DNA of 11,875 bases from an uncultured Prochlorococcus sp. (GTDB taxonomy: Bacteria; Cyanobacteriota; Cyanobacteriia; PCC-6307; Cyanobiaceae): positions 1-11,875 of the forward strand of contig CACKJL010000030.1 of the NCBI GenBank assembly GCA_902600395.1. The letters run 5' to 3'. The notes under the pieces are model-generated. The model saw only the letters and a list, made by a program, of their open reading frames with translations, was not told the origin of the DNA and made no database searches. The first letter of the stretch is position 1, and every line of letters starts with the position of its first letter. Below are positions 1 to 7,553 of this stretch, one piece after another. The translations under genes were made by a program, and so were the position numbers.

Positions 1-49
1 CTAATTAAACAAAAACCCCTTAAATTATTTATAAGACGAAAACTAATTT

Positions 50-694
50 GTGAACTCAGAAAAAAAACATTTAATCCAAAGCTCAATAAGTTCTTACGAA
101 AGTAACAATAAAACCATTGCTGCTGTTCCTACTGTTATAGAACAATCAGGTAGAGGAGAAAGAGCTTTTGATATTTATTCAAGACTATTGAGGGAGAGAA
201 TAATTTTTTTAGGTACCGGAATTAATGATCAAGTATCTGATTCACTTGTTGCACAATTATTATTTCTTGAAGCGGAAGATCCCGAAAAAGACATACAAAT
301 ATATATCAATTCTCCCGGAGGCTCGGTAACTGCAGGAATGGCAATATACGATACTATGCAACAAATATCCCCTGATGTAGTGACAATATGCTTTGGAGTA
401 GCGGCAAGTATGGGGGCATTTCTACTTTCTGGAGGAGCAAAGGGGAAAAGATTGGCTTTACCTAATTCTAGGATTATGATTCATCAACCTCTGGGAGGTG
501 CACAAGGTCAAGCAGTAGAGATTGAAATACAAGCTAAAGAAATACTTTTTCTCAAGAAAACATTAAATTCGCTCTTAGCAGAACATACTGGTCAACCTTT
601 AGAAAAAATTAATGAAGATACAGAAAGAGATTACTTTTTATCTCCCTCAGAAGCAGTCGAATATGGATTAATTGATAAAGTTATCAAAAAGTGA
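50..694 (+). CDS. clpP: ATP-dependent Clp protease proteolytic subunit ClpP
   Basis: Serine peptidase (family S14) that forms the tetradecameric proteolytic chamber of Clp proteases in the cytoplasm; substrates are fed in by an AAA+ partner, here most likely ClpX encoded just downstream. The catalytic triad is visible: Ser120 in the GVAASMGAF block, His145 in MIHQPLGG and Asp194 in ERDYFLSP, with spacing matching E. coli ClpP (111/136/185) at a constant offset of 9. The conserved core begins near residue 27 (VPTVIEQSGRGERAFDIYSR), so about 25 residues precede it, possibly a propeptide removed on maturation. The start is GTG: an in-frame TAA lies at 44-46 and no ATG, GTG or TTG occurs between position 50 and the conserved core, so GTG50 is the only ordinary choice. 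No Shine-Dalgarno site is visible. The 214-aa length is normal for the family. Many cyanobacteria carry several clpP paralogues; this is the copy linked to clpX. Confidence 0.97.
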   Translation: MNSEKKHLIQSSISSYESNNKTIAAVPTVIEQSGRGERAFDIYSRLLRERIIFLGTGINDQVSDSLVAQLLFLEAEDPEKDIQIYINSPGGSVTAGMAIYDTMQQISPDVVTICFGVAASMGAFLLSGGAKGKRLALPNSRIMIHQPLGGAQGQAVEIEIQAKEILFLKKTLNSLLAEHTGQPLEKINEDTERDYFLSPSEAVEYGLIDKVIKK

Positions 695-799
695 CAAGGG
701 GTTCTGATTTTTTAAGAATAAGATGACGAATCGGTATTTATAAGCAATCCTAGTGAATAGGGAATATTTAACACCTTTCACTTTAAAAACTTATTATCG

Positions 800-2167
800 A
801 TGGCTAAATTCGACGCCCATCTTAAATGTTCATTTTGCGGTAAATCACAAGACCAAGTAAGAAAGCTTATAGCTGGTCCTGGGGTTTATATCTGTGATGA
901 GTGCATAGATCTTTGTAATGAAATTCTCGATGAAGAACTACTTGATAATCAAGCGAACACAAACAACTCTCCGCAAGTAAAAAAGAAATTACCAACTGAT
1001 AATCCAAAAAAATCTGTTCCTTTAGAATTAACCTCAATTCCTAAGCCATTAGAAATAAAAAGTTTTCTAGATAATCAAGTCGTTGGACAAGAATCTGCAA
1101 AAAAAATATTATCAGTAGCCGTATACAATCACTACAAGCGATTAGCTTGGAAAGTTAAAGAAGATAGTAAAAATAACAATGCAACAGATTCACAAGCAAC
1201 TAAATTACAAAAATCAAATATTTTACTCATCGGCCCTACTGGAAGTGGAAAAACATTATTGGCGCAAACTTTAGCAGAGTTTTTAGATGTTCCTTTTGCA
1301 GTAGCTGATGCAACGACTTTGACAGAAGCTGGATATGTTGGGGAGGATGTTGAAAACATACTTTTAAGACTTCTACAGAAATCAGAAATGAATGTAGAAC
1401 TAGCTCAAAAAGGAATTATTTATATTGATGAAATAGATAAAATTGCAAGAAAAAGCGAGAATCCCTCAATTACTAGAGATGTCTCTGGTGAAGGAGTACA
1501 GCAAGCTTTATTAAAAATGCTTGAAGGAACAATTGCTAATGTGCCACCACAAGGCGGAAGAAAACATCCTTATCATGACTGTATCCAAATTGATACGAGT
1601 CAAATACTATTTATTTGTGGGGGAGCTTTTATAGGTTTAGAGGATATCGTTCAGAAGCGTATGGGTAAACACTCTATAGGTTTTACCACCAATTCAGATC
1701 AAAACAAAGTTGATACAAAAAAAATAGTAGACCCAAGAGATTCCCTGAAAAATTTAGAATTAGATGACTTAGTGAAATATGGCCTAATTCCAGAATTTAT
1801 TGGAAGAATTCCGGTTTGTGCTGTATTAGACCGTCTTACTAAAGAAACTTTAGAATCTATTTTGACTCAACCAAGAGATGCATTAGTAAAGCAATTCAAA
1901 ACTTTGCTAAGTATGGATAATGTTGAATTATCATTTGAGCCTGATTCTGTTGAAGCGATAGCAAATGAAGCATACAAAAGAAAAACAGGTGCAAGAGCAT
2001 TAAGATCAATAATTGAAGAGCTAATGCTAGACATAATGTACACTTTGCCTTCTGAAGAAAATGTAAAAGAATTCACAATTACGAAAAAAATGGTAGATAA
2101 TTTGTTCTCATCTAAAATTGTTAAACTACCTTCAGGATCAAAAAGAATCATTAAAGAGTCTGCATAA
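800..2167 (+). CDS. clpX: ATP-dependent Clp protease ATP-binding subunit ClpX
   Basis: AAA+ hexameric unfoldase that recognises tagged or damaged proteins, unfolds them with ATP and threads them into ClpP. The N-terminal zinc-binding domain has Cys10, Cys13, Cys32 and Cys35. The ATPase core shows Walker A GPTGSGKT at 145-152, the pore-1 loop GYVG at 178-181, Walker B IIYIDEIDK at 206-214, the RKH loop at 254-256, the arginine-finger region PEFIGRIP around Arg336, and sensor 2 GARALR at 397-402. The ClpP-docking tripeptide IGF lies at 293-295, which fits a partnership with the adjacent ClpP. The linker between the zinc domain and ATPase (about 45-80) and the stretch at 120-137 are Asn/Lys-rich. 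It starts at ATG 800, 105 nt after clpP; no Shine-Dalgarno site is evident. The 455-aa length is usual for cyanobacterial ClpX. Confidence 0.98.
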   Translation: MAKFDAHLKCSFCGKSQDQVRKLIAGPGVYICDECIDLCNEILDEELLDNQANTNNSPQVKKKLPTDNPKKSVPLELTSIPKPLEIKSFLDNQVVGQESAKKILSVAVYNHYKRLAWKVKEDSKNNNATDSQATKLQKSNILLIGPTGSGKTLLAQTLAEFLDVPFAVADATTLTEAGYVGEDVENILLRLLQKSEMNVELAQKGIIYIDEIDKIARKSENPSITRDVSGEGVQQALLKMLEGTIANVPPQGGRKHPYHDCIQIDTSQILFICGGAFIGLEDIVQKRMGKHSIGFTTNSDQNKVDTKKIVDPRDSLKNLELDDLVKYGLIPEFIGRIPVCAVLDRLTKETLESILTQPRDALVKQFKTLLSMDNVELSFEPDSVEAIANEAYKRKTGARALRSIIEELMLDIMYTLPSEENVKEFTITKKMVDNLFSSKIVKLPSGSKRIIKESA

Positions 2168-2169
2168 AA

Positions 2170-2206
2170 TTAGAGTTTAATTTTTTTAATTGAATCCCTA
2201 ATTTTT
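2170..2206 (+). terminator. Putative AT-rich intrinsic terminator after clpX
   Basis: Three bases after the clpX stop an imperfect inverted repeat can fold: 2176-2182 pairs with 2188-2194 (one G-T pair), then after a bulged T2195, 2170-2175 pairs with 2196-2201 with one A-C mismatch. The loop is TTTTT (2183-2187) and the stem is followed by five T residues at 2202-2206. This resembles a Rho-independent terminator, but the stem is AU-rich and weak, so it could allow read-through into dnaX 18 nt further on. Confidence 0.4.
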
Positions 2207-2224
2207 CTAATTAATGAAAAATAA

Positions 2225-3982
2225 ATGCCAAATATACATAAACCTTTTCATCAAAAATATAGACCAAACAACTTAGACGAACTGGTTGGGCAAAAATTTA
2301 TATCCATTACACTCAAACAAGCTCTATTAACAAAAAAAATTGCTCCTGCATATCTTTTTAATGGTCCAAGAGGTACTGGAAAAACATCAAGTGCAAGAAT
2401 ATTTGCAAAATCTCTAAATTGCCAGGCATTCGACCAACCTACGATAACTCCTTGTTGTAAATGTGACTTATGTAGACAAATTACAGATGGGAGCGCTCTA
2501 GATATTATCGAGATTGATGCAGCATCAAATACAGGAGTAGAAAATATAAGAGAAATTATAGAAAGAGCGAGATTTGCACCTACTCAAGCGAGATGGAAAG
2601 TCTATGTAATTGATGAATGTCATATGCTTTCAACGGCAGCTTCAAATGCTTTACTAAAAACTATTGAAGAACCGCCCTCAAGAGTTGTATTTATACTTGC
2701 GACAACAAATCCTGAGAGAGTATTAAATACAATAAAAAGTAGATGCCAAAAGTTTGATTTTAGAAGAATAAGCCCTAGTGATATTTTTCAACATTTATCA
2801 GAAATCGCCGAAAAAGAATCCATTAAGTACGAAGTTCAGGCGTTAAAAATGATTGCAAAAAGGTCTAATGGAGGTATGAGAGATGCACAAAGCCTCCTTG
2901 AACAATTGAATCTTTTACCAGAAGGGATAACAATTAATAATATCCAAAACCTTCTAGGAGAAGTATCAGAAAGTGAATTAACAAATCTGATTAAATCATT
3001 GGTTGAGAATAATCCAGAGTCATTAATTGAAACTTGCAACAAATTATATGATGCCGGAAACGAACCTCTTCAAATAGTTAGCGGATTATTGAATATAACT
3101 AGAGATCTACTATTGCACACTACTAATAACAAATATTCAGATCTTTATTATACCTCTGATGAATTTCGAGATGAGTTAGATAAAATCTCAAAAACAATAA
3201 ATAAATCTAAAATAATAAATTGGCATAATAATCTGAGAAATATTGAATATCAAATCAAATCAAGTGATAATCCAAGGCTTTGGTTTGAAATACATTTAAC
3301 AGGTCTTCTTGATAGTCAAGAGATAAATAGTTTTGAAAATAAACAAGAAAGTAAAAATAATACGACTGAGGAGAAGCATGACAGTAGAAAAAACATTCCA
3401 ATTAATAAAGAAAATATTTCACATGAGATTCCAAAACCAAGTATCCAAGAAGAGATAACTCACAAGGAATTGATCGAAAAAAAAGACGAAAAATTAGAAA
3501 AATTTGAAGTTCTTGAAAAAGAAAATATTGAAAATATTTCTGAAAATAACCAAAATAATCCTCGATCAAATTTAAAAGATAAATGGGAATTAATTCTTTC
3601 TAAAGTAGAGTTACCATCAACAAGAATGTTACTTTCACAACAAGCCGAACTTGAAAGTTTTGATTCGGAGAAAATCACAATTGCATTATCTCCAAACTGG
3701 GAAAGTATGATAAAAAGCAGAAAAGTTATAATTGAAGATACTGTAAAAAAGATATTTGGAGATGGAATAATACTTAATTTTTCAACCAAACAATCAAATA
3801 AAAGTAACCCAACAAACACTCCAGAAATAACCCAAAATGAAGTAAATAATTCCCGACCAATAAAAAAAATAGAACCAAAAACTAATTCGACAACAAAAAT
3901 TTCTAACGAGGAAACTTATGATGATAGTTCAAAAAACTTAGCAAATTTTTTTAATGGAGAAATTATAGACCTTGATGAATAG
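2225..3982 (+). CDS. dnaX: DNA polymerase III subunit tau/gamma (clamp loader) DnaX
   Basis: Clamp-loader ATPase subunit of the replicative DNA polymerase III holoenzyme; it opens and loads the beta sliding clamp and, in its long tau form, links polymerases to the clamp loader. Walker A GPRGTGKT is at 47-54, the zinc module uses Cys66, Cys77, Cys80 and Cys83, the DExx box is DECH at 130-133, sensor 1 is in ATTNP at 159-163, and the SRC arginine-finger motif is at 172-174. Residues 1-360 cover AAA+ domains I-II and collar domain III; 375-455 is a low-complexity Glu/Lys/Asn-rich linker; 456-540 looks like a folded tau-type domain and the tail is again Asn/Lys/Thr-rich. Unlike DnaX of some cyanobacteria such as Synechocystis, it has no intein. 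The linker contains a run of eight A (3477-3484) that could support frameshifting to a shorter gamma form (see findings). It starts at ATG 2225, 57 nt after clpX. Confidence 0.97.
   Translation: MPNIHKPFHQKYRPNNLDELVGQKFISITLKQALLTKKIAPAYLFNGPRGTGKTSSARIFAKSLNCQAFDQPTITPCCKCDLCRQITDGSALDIIEIDAASNTGVENIREIIERARFAPTQARWKVYVIDECHMLSTAASNALLKTIEEPPSRVVFILATTNPERVLNTIKSRCQKFDFRRISPSDIFQHLSEIAEKESIKYEVQALKMIAKRSNGGMRDAQSLLEQLNLLPEGITINNIQNLLGEVSESELTNLIKSLVENNPESLIETCNKLYDAGNEPLQIVSGLLNITRDLLLHTTNNKYSDLYYTSDEFRDELDKISKTINKSKIINWHNNLRNIEYQIKSSDNPRLWFEIHLTGLLDSQEINSFENKQESKNNTTEEKHDSRKNIPINKENISHEIPKPSIQEEITHKELIEKKDEKLEKFEVLEKENIENISENNQNNPRSNLKDKWELILSKVELPSTRMLLSQQAELESFDSEKITIALSPNWESMIKSRKVIIEDTVKKIFGDGIILNFSTKQSNKSNPTNTPEITQNEVNNSRPIKKIEPKTNSTTKISNEETYDDSSKNLANFFNGEIIDLDE
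3476..3507 (+). promoter_or_regulatory. Candidate -1 frameshift (slippery) site in dnaX
   Basis: In the reading frame of dnaX the codons are GAA AAA AAA GAC, giving an A AAA AAA slippery heptamer at 3478-3484 within an A8 run. Slipping to -1 after Lys420 adds seven codons (AGA CGA AAA ATT AGA AAA ATT) and then TGA at 3505-3507, for a product of about 427 aa. E. coli gamma is 431 aa and also arises by -1 frameshifting. A purine-rich AAGGA (3464-3468) lies 9 nt upstream, at a distance like that of the stimulatory Shine-Dalgarno-like element in E. coli dnaX. No convincing downstream stem-loop is visible, and A8 runs are common in this AT-rich gene (also 2332-2339 and 3862-3869), so chance is a real alternative. 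Confidence 0.3.
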
Positions 3983-3983
3983 A

Positions 3984-5285
3984 TTAAACTCCAGTATGAA
4001 GAGTCTTTCGCCAGAGTATCTTTTTGGGAAAAATAGACATCTTTATAGTTACCCAAGGGATTACTAAAAACCAATGTGATAAATAAAAAACCGATACAAA
4101 TACCATCAAAAAATTGCTTTTTTGCAATACAGGTACTTCACTTTTACAAGAAGAACCGTACCAAAAAGCAATTCCAGATAACATAAAAGCTGTAAATGAA
4201 ATAGGCCAGTAAATTGGTGAATCTAAAAAAGCAATACTGAAAACTAAATCAAAAATAGAAATGATTGGTAATGCATATTGCAAGATGAAAAAGTAAGTTA
4301 AATCAAATTTCTGCAAATAATCAATTTTATTAGTAAATAATTGATCTCCATAATCAAAGAATCTTTGCAAACCCCCCTCTGCCCATCTTTGCCTTTGCGC
4401 TAATAAAGCATTTAAATTCTCAACTGCCTCCTCCATGACTGGAGGATCCCATAAGATTCCAATTCTAGATTTTGATAATAATAATCTTAAACTCAAATCA
4501 AGATCATCTGTAACTGTATCTTCATTAAAAGAACCACATGCTAATAATGTTTCTTTCTTAATTAATTGACCATTTCCCCTTAATTCGGAAACTCCAGCAA
4601 CTGATAATCTTCCATATTGAAAGATTGCATCCATAGCCATCTCCATTGACTGACACGAAGTTAAAAAATTCTTACTTACATTTGTTACTGATTTTCTGAG
4701 TTGAACTGCAGACCAATCACCCTCTTCTACAAAACTAAATAACCTTATCAAAGAATCTTGTTTTAATTCAGCATCAGCGTCCAAAACTAATAACCATTCA
4801 CCATGGGTAAATTTCAAGGCATAATTCAAAGCTCCTGACTTTCCTCCGCCTGCATTTGGAGAACGACTTATGACTTTTAGCTTTTCATATTGTCTAGATA
4901 ATCGATCTAAAATTAAAGGCGTCTTATCAGAACTACCATCATCGATTATGTAAATATTTAATTTATTTATTGGATAATCTAAACTAAATAATCTTTCAAC
5001 TAATCTTGATATGACATTCTCTTCATCTCTAGCTGCGACTAAAATATCAAGTACAGGTAACTCTTTATTGCTAATTCTTCTGCTTACAGTATTTAAAACG
5101 TTATTCCTTTTGAAATTTCTAGAAATAACTATTAAACCGTAAAAAACAATCACAAAAGAAAGAGTCAATATTATGTAAAAGAAATTTTCGATATTGTTAG
5201 CATGAGGAATAAAAGATACTAAAAAACAAGTACTAAAAAATATAAACGACTTCAATCTTCGATTTTTATAAAAGCCCTTACTCAT
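3984..5285 (-). CDS. Membrane-bound family 2 glycosyltransferase
   Basis: Inner-membrane GT2-family transferase of the processive type (related to cellulose synthase, hyaluronan synthase and poly-GlcNAc synthase), expected to use a nucleotide sugar on the cytoplasmic side; the sugar and product cannot be read from the sequence. Two hydrophobic segments lie near the N-terminus (about 13-28 and 34-55) and three or four at the C-terminus (about 330-353, 358-376, 391-415). Between them are the full GT-A motif set: DDGSSD at 115-120, DAD at 169-171, TDD at 259-261 and QRQRW at 297-301, the last being typical of processive enzymes. It is read from ATG at 5285, only 12 nt downstream of the SpoIID-family gene, so the two are probably cotranscribed. 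Its stop converges with the dnaX stop with one base between them. Cell-envelope or exopolysaccharide synthesis is a reasonable inference; the exact role is unknown. Confidence 0.93.
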   Translation of the reverse strand: MSKGFYKNRRLKSFIFFSTCFLVSFIPHANNIENFFYIILTLSFVIVFYGLIVISRNFKRNNVLNTVSRRISNKELPVLDILVAARDEENVISRLVERLFSLDYPINKLNIYIIDDGSSDKTPLILDRLSRQYEKLKVISRSPNAGGGKSGALNYALKFTHGEWLLVLDADAELKQDSLIRLFSFVEEGDWSAVQLRKSVTNVSKNFLTSCQSMEMAMDAIFQYGRLSVAGVSELRGNGQLIKKETLLACGSFNEDTVTDDLDLSLRLLLSKSRIGILWDPPVMEEAVENLNALLAQRQRWAEGGLQRFFDYGDQLFTNKIDYLQKFDLTYFFILQYALPIISIFDLVFSIAFLDSPIYWPISFTAFMLSGIAFWYGSSCKSEVPVLQKSNFLMVFVSVFYLSHWFLVIPWVTIKMSIFPKKILWRKTLHTGV

Positions 5286-5297
5286 AAAAGTAAATTG

Positions 5298-6851
5298 TTA
5301 ATTACTTAACTTCCATTGAGACAATATCTCAAATTGTTTTAGTTTTGCATTTCGATAATAATGATTCAATATTTGTTCATAAGAGAATCCTAATTTAGCC
5401 ATTTCAATTGCTCCTGACTGAGATAAACCTACACCATGACCGAAGCCTCCTCCTCTCAAAAGCCATAAATCATCATTTAATTTATTAATAGTAAACAAAT
5501 TACTAGGTATAAAATTTAATACCCGTCGAATATCATCTTTAACAAGAATAATGGAATTATTACCCTTGTCCGTTTGTATTTCCAATTTTGTCACTCTGCC
5601 ACTAGAACCACGTTCAATAGAATTTAAACCCAAAACATCTTCATTAATATTTATAAGTTTGTTTTTAATTAACTTTTCTTTAATTTCAAGATTAGAAATT
5701 TTCTTATTCCATCGAAAAAGAGAATGATTACTCCCATAAAACTGTTCTTTATCAAAATCTAAAAAATCATTTAAATAAGATTCATTTGTAATTGGAAGTT
5801 TAAAAATTTTATTTAATGATTTAGAACCATCAATGATTGAATTGAAATAAGAATAATCTTGAATTTGCCAAGACTCGCCTGCAGTAGCAGATACACCACC
5901 ATTAGAACCATGGTAAAAAGCATTAATAGGTTGATTTTCATGAGTGAGAATTAAATTTGAAGTTTCGTCTATTGCTTTTTGTACGTTTTTATATGAAATT
6001 TCAGAAGGCTTATAAACTTGGCATTGAGTGCTTACACATAAATGATATCTATCCATATTAAATCTATCAGAATTAAATATGCCCCAAGTTCTTGCAATAA
6101 CTGCTTGAGCCTTGAGTGCTTCTAAAGGAGAATTCGGTCCAATTTCATATGGCAAAACACCTGCCAAATAGTCATCAAATTCAATTTTTTGAACTAAGGT
6201 CCAAGTTCCATATAAATCCTTTATTAAATAAAAATTTTTGCCAAAATTAACGCCATTTATTTTTATTTTCTCTTCAGAATAAATATATATAGGGCCTTCA
6301 AGTTTCATACCACTGTAGTCATTTCTAAGAACAGGAGTAATTTGAAAATTATTTATTTTTCTGAAAATCTTATTTTTTAATTCTAACTCTGGCAGATTAT
6401 CTTGAAATGGAATCCATACTTCCCAATTTTTAGGGTAGGCAACAGTCGTCTCAAATCCTTTATCTCTTAGTTTATCTGATTGTTTTTTTGCCGATTCATA
6501 GCTAGCAAAAGGACCAAAAACAATTCTTTCAATTGTTTTTGGATTTTTGACGGGAATATCCGCCCAGGTAATATTTATCTGTTTTGATTTATATTTAATA
6601 CCGTTGGACGATATCAAGTTTAAAAAACCTTTATTAGTTGTAAAGTTTATATTCTTTTTCTCCGAAAAACTATCATTCTCCCCGCCTAAATATTGCTTTA
6701 AACCAATTAAAAAATTTCCTTTTTTAATTTCATTATGAAGTTCAACCTTTAACAATTCTTCTCCTTTTGCATTTGAAATAAATTTAATGTTTATTATTAA
6801 AAGAGAGATACAGCCTAAAAATAAGTTTAAAAAGGCAAATTTAAGTTTCAT
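5298..6851 (-). CDS. Secreted SpoIID/LytB-domain protein, putative peptidoglycan lytic transglycosylase
   Basis: The N-terminal hydrophobic stretch at about 4-26 after MKLK looks like a signal peptide or membrane anchor, ending near SNAKG, so the protein should act in the periplasm. Residues about 105-150 (GPFASYESAKKQSDKLRDKGF) resemble a SPOR-type repeat, which in other proteins binds denuded glycan strands. The SpoIID domain runs from about 185 to 505: YLAGVLPYEIGP with Glu236, the position of the catalytic acid in the family; LEALKAQAVIARTW; HLCVSTQCQVY with His270, Cys272 and Cys277, which could form the zinc site reported for clostridial SpoIID; YHGSNGG; and GHGVGLSQSGA at 471-481. B. 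subtilis SpoIID cleaves glycan strands during engulfment; in a non-sporulating cyanobacterium cell-wall remodelling is the likely role. It is the first gene of a minus-strand pair with the GT2 gene. A possible AAGGA site (6868-6864) lies 12 nt before the ATG. Confidence 0.92.
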   Translation of the reverse strand: MKLKFAFLNLFLGCISLLIINIKFISNAKGEELLKVELHNEIKKGNFLIGLKQYLGGENDSFSEKKNINFTTNKGFLNLISSNGIKYKSKQINITWADIPVKNPKTIERIVFGPFASYESAKKQSDKLRDKGFETTVAYPKNWEVWIPFQDNLPELELKNKIFRKINNFQITPVLRNDYSGMKLEGPIYIYSEEKIKINGVNFGKNFYLIKDLYGTWTLVQKIEFDDYLAGVLPYEIGPNSPLEALKAQAVIARTWGIFNSDRFNMDRYHLCVSTQCQVYKPSEISYKNVQKAIDETSNLILTHENQPINAFYHGSNGGVSATAGESWQIQDYSYFNSIIDGSKSLNKIFKLPITNESYLNDFLDFDKEQFYGSNHSLFRWNKKISNLEIKEKLIKNKLININEDVLGLNSIERGSSGRVTKLEIQTDKGNNSIILVKDDIRRVLNFIPSNLFTINKLNDDLWLLRGGGFGHGVGLSQSGAIEMAKLGFSYEQILNHYYRNAKLKQFEILSQWKLSN

Positions 6852-6887
6852 AAATTAGAACTTTCCTTATCAATTAAAAACTTTAAT

Positions 6888-6916
6888 TTGCACCAATGCG
6901 TATAAAGGTTTAGATT
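6888..6916 (+). promoter_or_regulatory. Candidate sigma70-type promoter for rpmI-rplT
   Basis: TTGCAC at 6888-6893 resembles a -35 box and TAGATT at 6911-6916 a -10 box, separated by 17 bp. The predicted start near 6923 would leave a leader of about 20 nt before the rpmI ATG at 6943. Such a short leader leaves little room for the L20-binding structures used for autoregulation in E. coli or Bacillus. Prediction by eye only. Confidence 0.35.
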
Positions 6917-6919
6917 ATC
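6914..6919 (-). promoter_or_regulatory. Candidate -10 box for the SpoIID/GT2 unit
   Basis: Read on the minus strand, 6919-6914 is GATAAT, a five-of-six match to TATAAT, about 63 nt upstream of the SpoIID-family ATG. No good -35 box is present at the usual spacing (the hexamer there is TTAAGT). It overlaps the candidate -10 box of the divergent rpmI promoter. In an AT-rich genome such matches arise often by chance. Confidence 0.25.
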
Positions 6920-6942
6920 CTAATTAAACACATTTGACTTAA

Positions 6943-7140
6943 ATGTCTAAACTAAAAACTCGCAAATCAGCTGCCAAAAGATTTAAAGCTACTGCGACGG
7001 GTAAATTCATGAGAAGAAGAGCTTTCCATAATCATTTACTTGATCATAAAAGCTCAAAATTAAAAAGACATCTATCAACAAAAGCCGTAGTTGATGAAAG
7101 AGATGCTGATAATGTAAGATTAATGATTCCATACGCATAA
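6943..7140 (+). CDS. rpmI: 50S ribosomal protein L35 (bL35)
   Basis: Small, very basic protein of the large ribosomal subunit. The sequence shows the family signature from the N-terminus: [19 protein letters not shown], then [17 protein letters not shown], ending in the VRLMIPYA tail usual for bL35. The 65-aa length is standard. It starts at ATG 6943 without a visible Shine-Dalgarno site and is followed after 28 nt by rplT, the common bacterial arrangement. infC, which precedes rpmI in many bacteria, is not here; the upstream gene is a divergent SpoIID-family gene instead. Confidence 0.98.
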
Positions 7141-7168
7141 GTCTTTAAACAATTTTTATTAAATATTC

Positions 7169-7516
7169 ATGGCACGAGTAAAAAGAGGCAACATAGCCAG
7201 AAAAAGGAGAAACAAAATCTTAAATCTTGCAAAAGGTTTTAGAGGCGGCAACAAAAATCTTTTCAGAACCGCAAACCAAAGAGTGATGAAAGCTCTTTGT
7301 AATGCTTATAGGGATAGAAGAAGAAGAAAAAGAGATTTTAGAAGACTTTGGATCTCTAGAATTAACGCATCTGCGAGGATAAATGGAACAAACTATAGCA
7401 AGTTAATAAATGGGATGAAAAATGCAGAAATTATCATCAACAGAAAAATGCTTGCTCAATTAGCCTTAAACGATCCAAAGTGTTTTGAAAAAATTGTTTC
7501 TTCCATTAGTAAGTAG
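7169..7516 (+). CDS. rplT: 50S ribosomal protein L20 (bL20)
   Basis: Early-assembly protein of the large ribosomal subunit that binds 23S rRNA. The basic N-terminal extension (MARVKRGNIARKRRNKI, then LAKGFRGG) and the globular domain with RDRRRRKRDFRRLWI and NGTNYSKLINGMKNA are characteristic. The 115-aa length is normal. It lies 28 nt after rpmI and is almost certainly cotranscribed with it. In several bacteria bL20 represses its own operon by binding the leader mRNA; no such structure is obvious in the short leader here. The next gene follows after 37 nt, so transcription may continue into the TPR gene and thiG. Confidence 0.98.
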   Translation: MARVKRGNIARKRRNKILNLAKGFRGGNKNLFRTANQRVMKALCNAYRDRRRRKRDFRRLWISRINASARINGTNYSKLINGMKNAEIIINRKMLAQLALNDPKCFEKIVSSISK

Positions 7517-7553
7517 AAAAAAAGAATATAATCTAGAAAAATAATTATAAATA

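Noticed and set aside
1..105. Frame 1 on the plus strand is open from the window edge to TAA at 103-105 and could be the tail of an upstream gene such as tig.
   Set aside because: It overlaps the clpP coding sequence by over 50 bases in another frame, the Lys/Leu-rich translation looks like AT-rich noise, and stops in the other two frames at 2-8 could equally mark an upstream gene end.
695..799. The clpP-clpX gap as a possible small RNA or small ORF (ATG at 723, six codons).
   Set aside because: The ORF is too short to support, the CCTA/TAGG hairpin at 749-761 is only four pairs, and no known motif is recognisable.
2225..3982. Intein in dnaX, as in some cyanobacteria.
   Set aside because: The translation runs uninterrupted through the P-loop, DECH box and SRC motif, with no splicing-block residues or endonuclease insertion.
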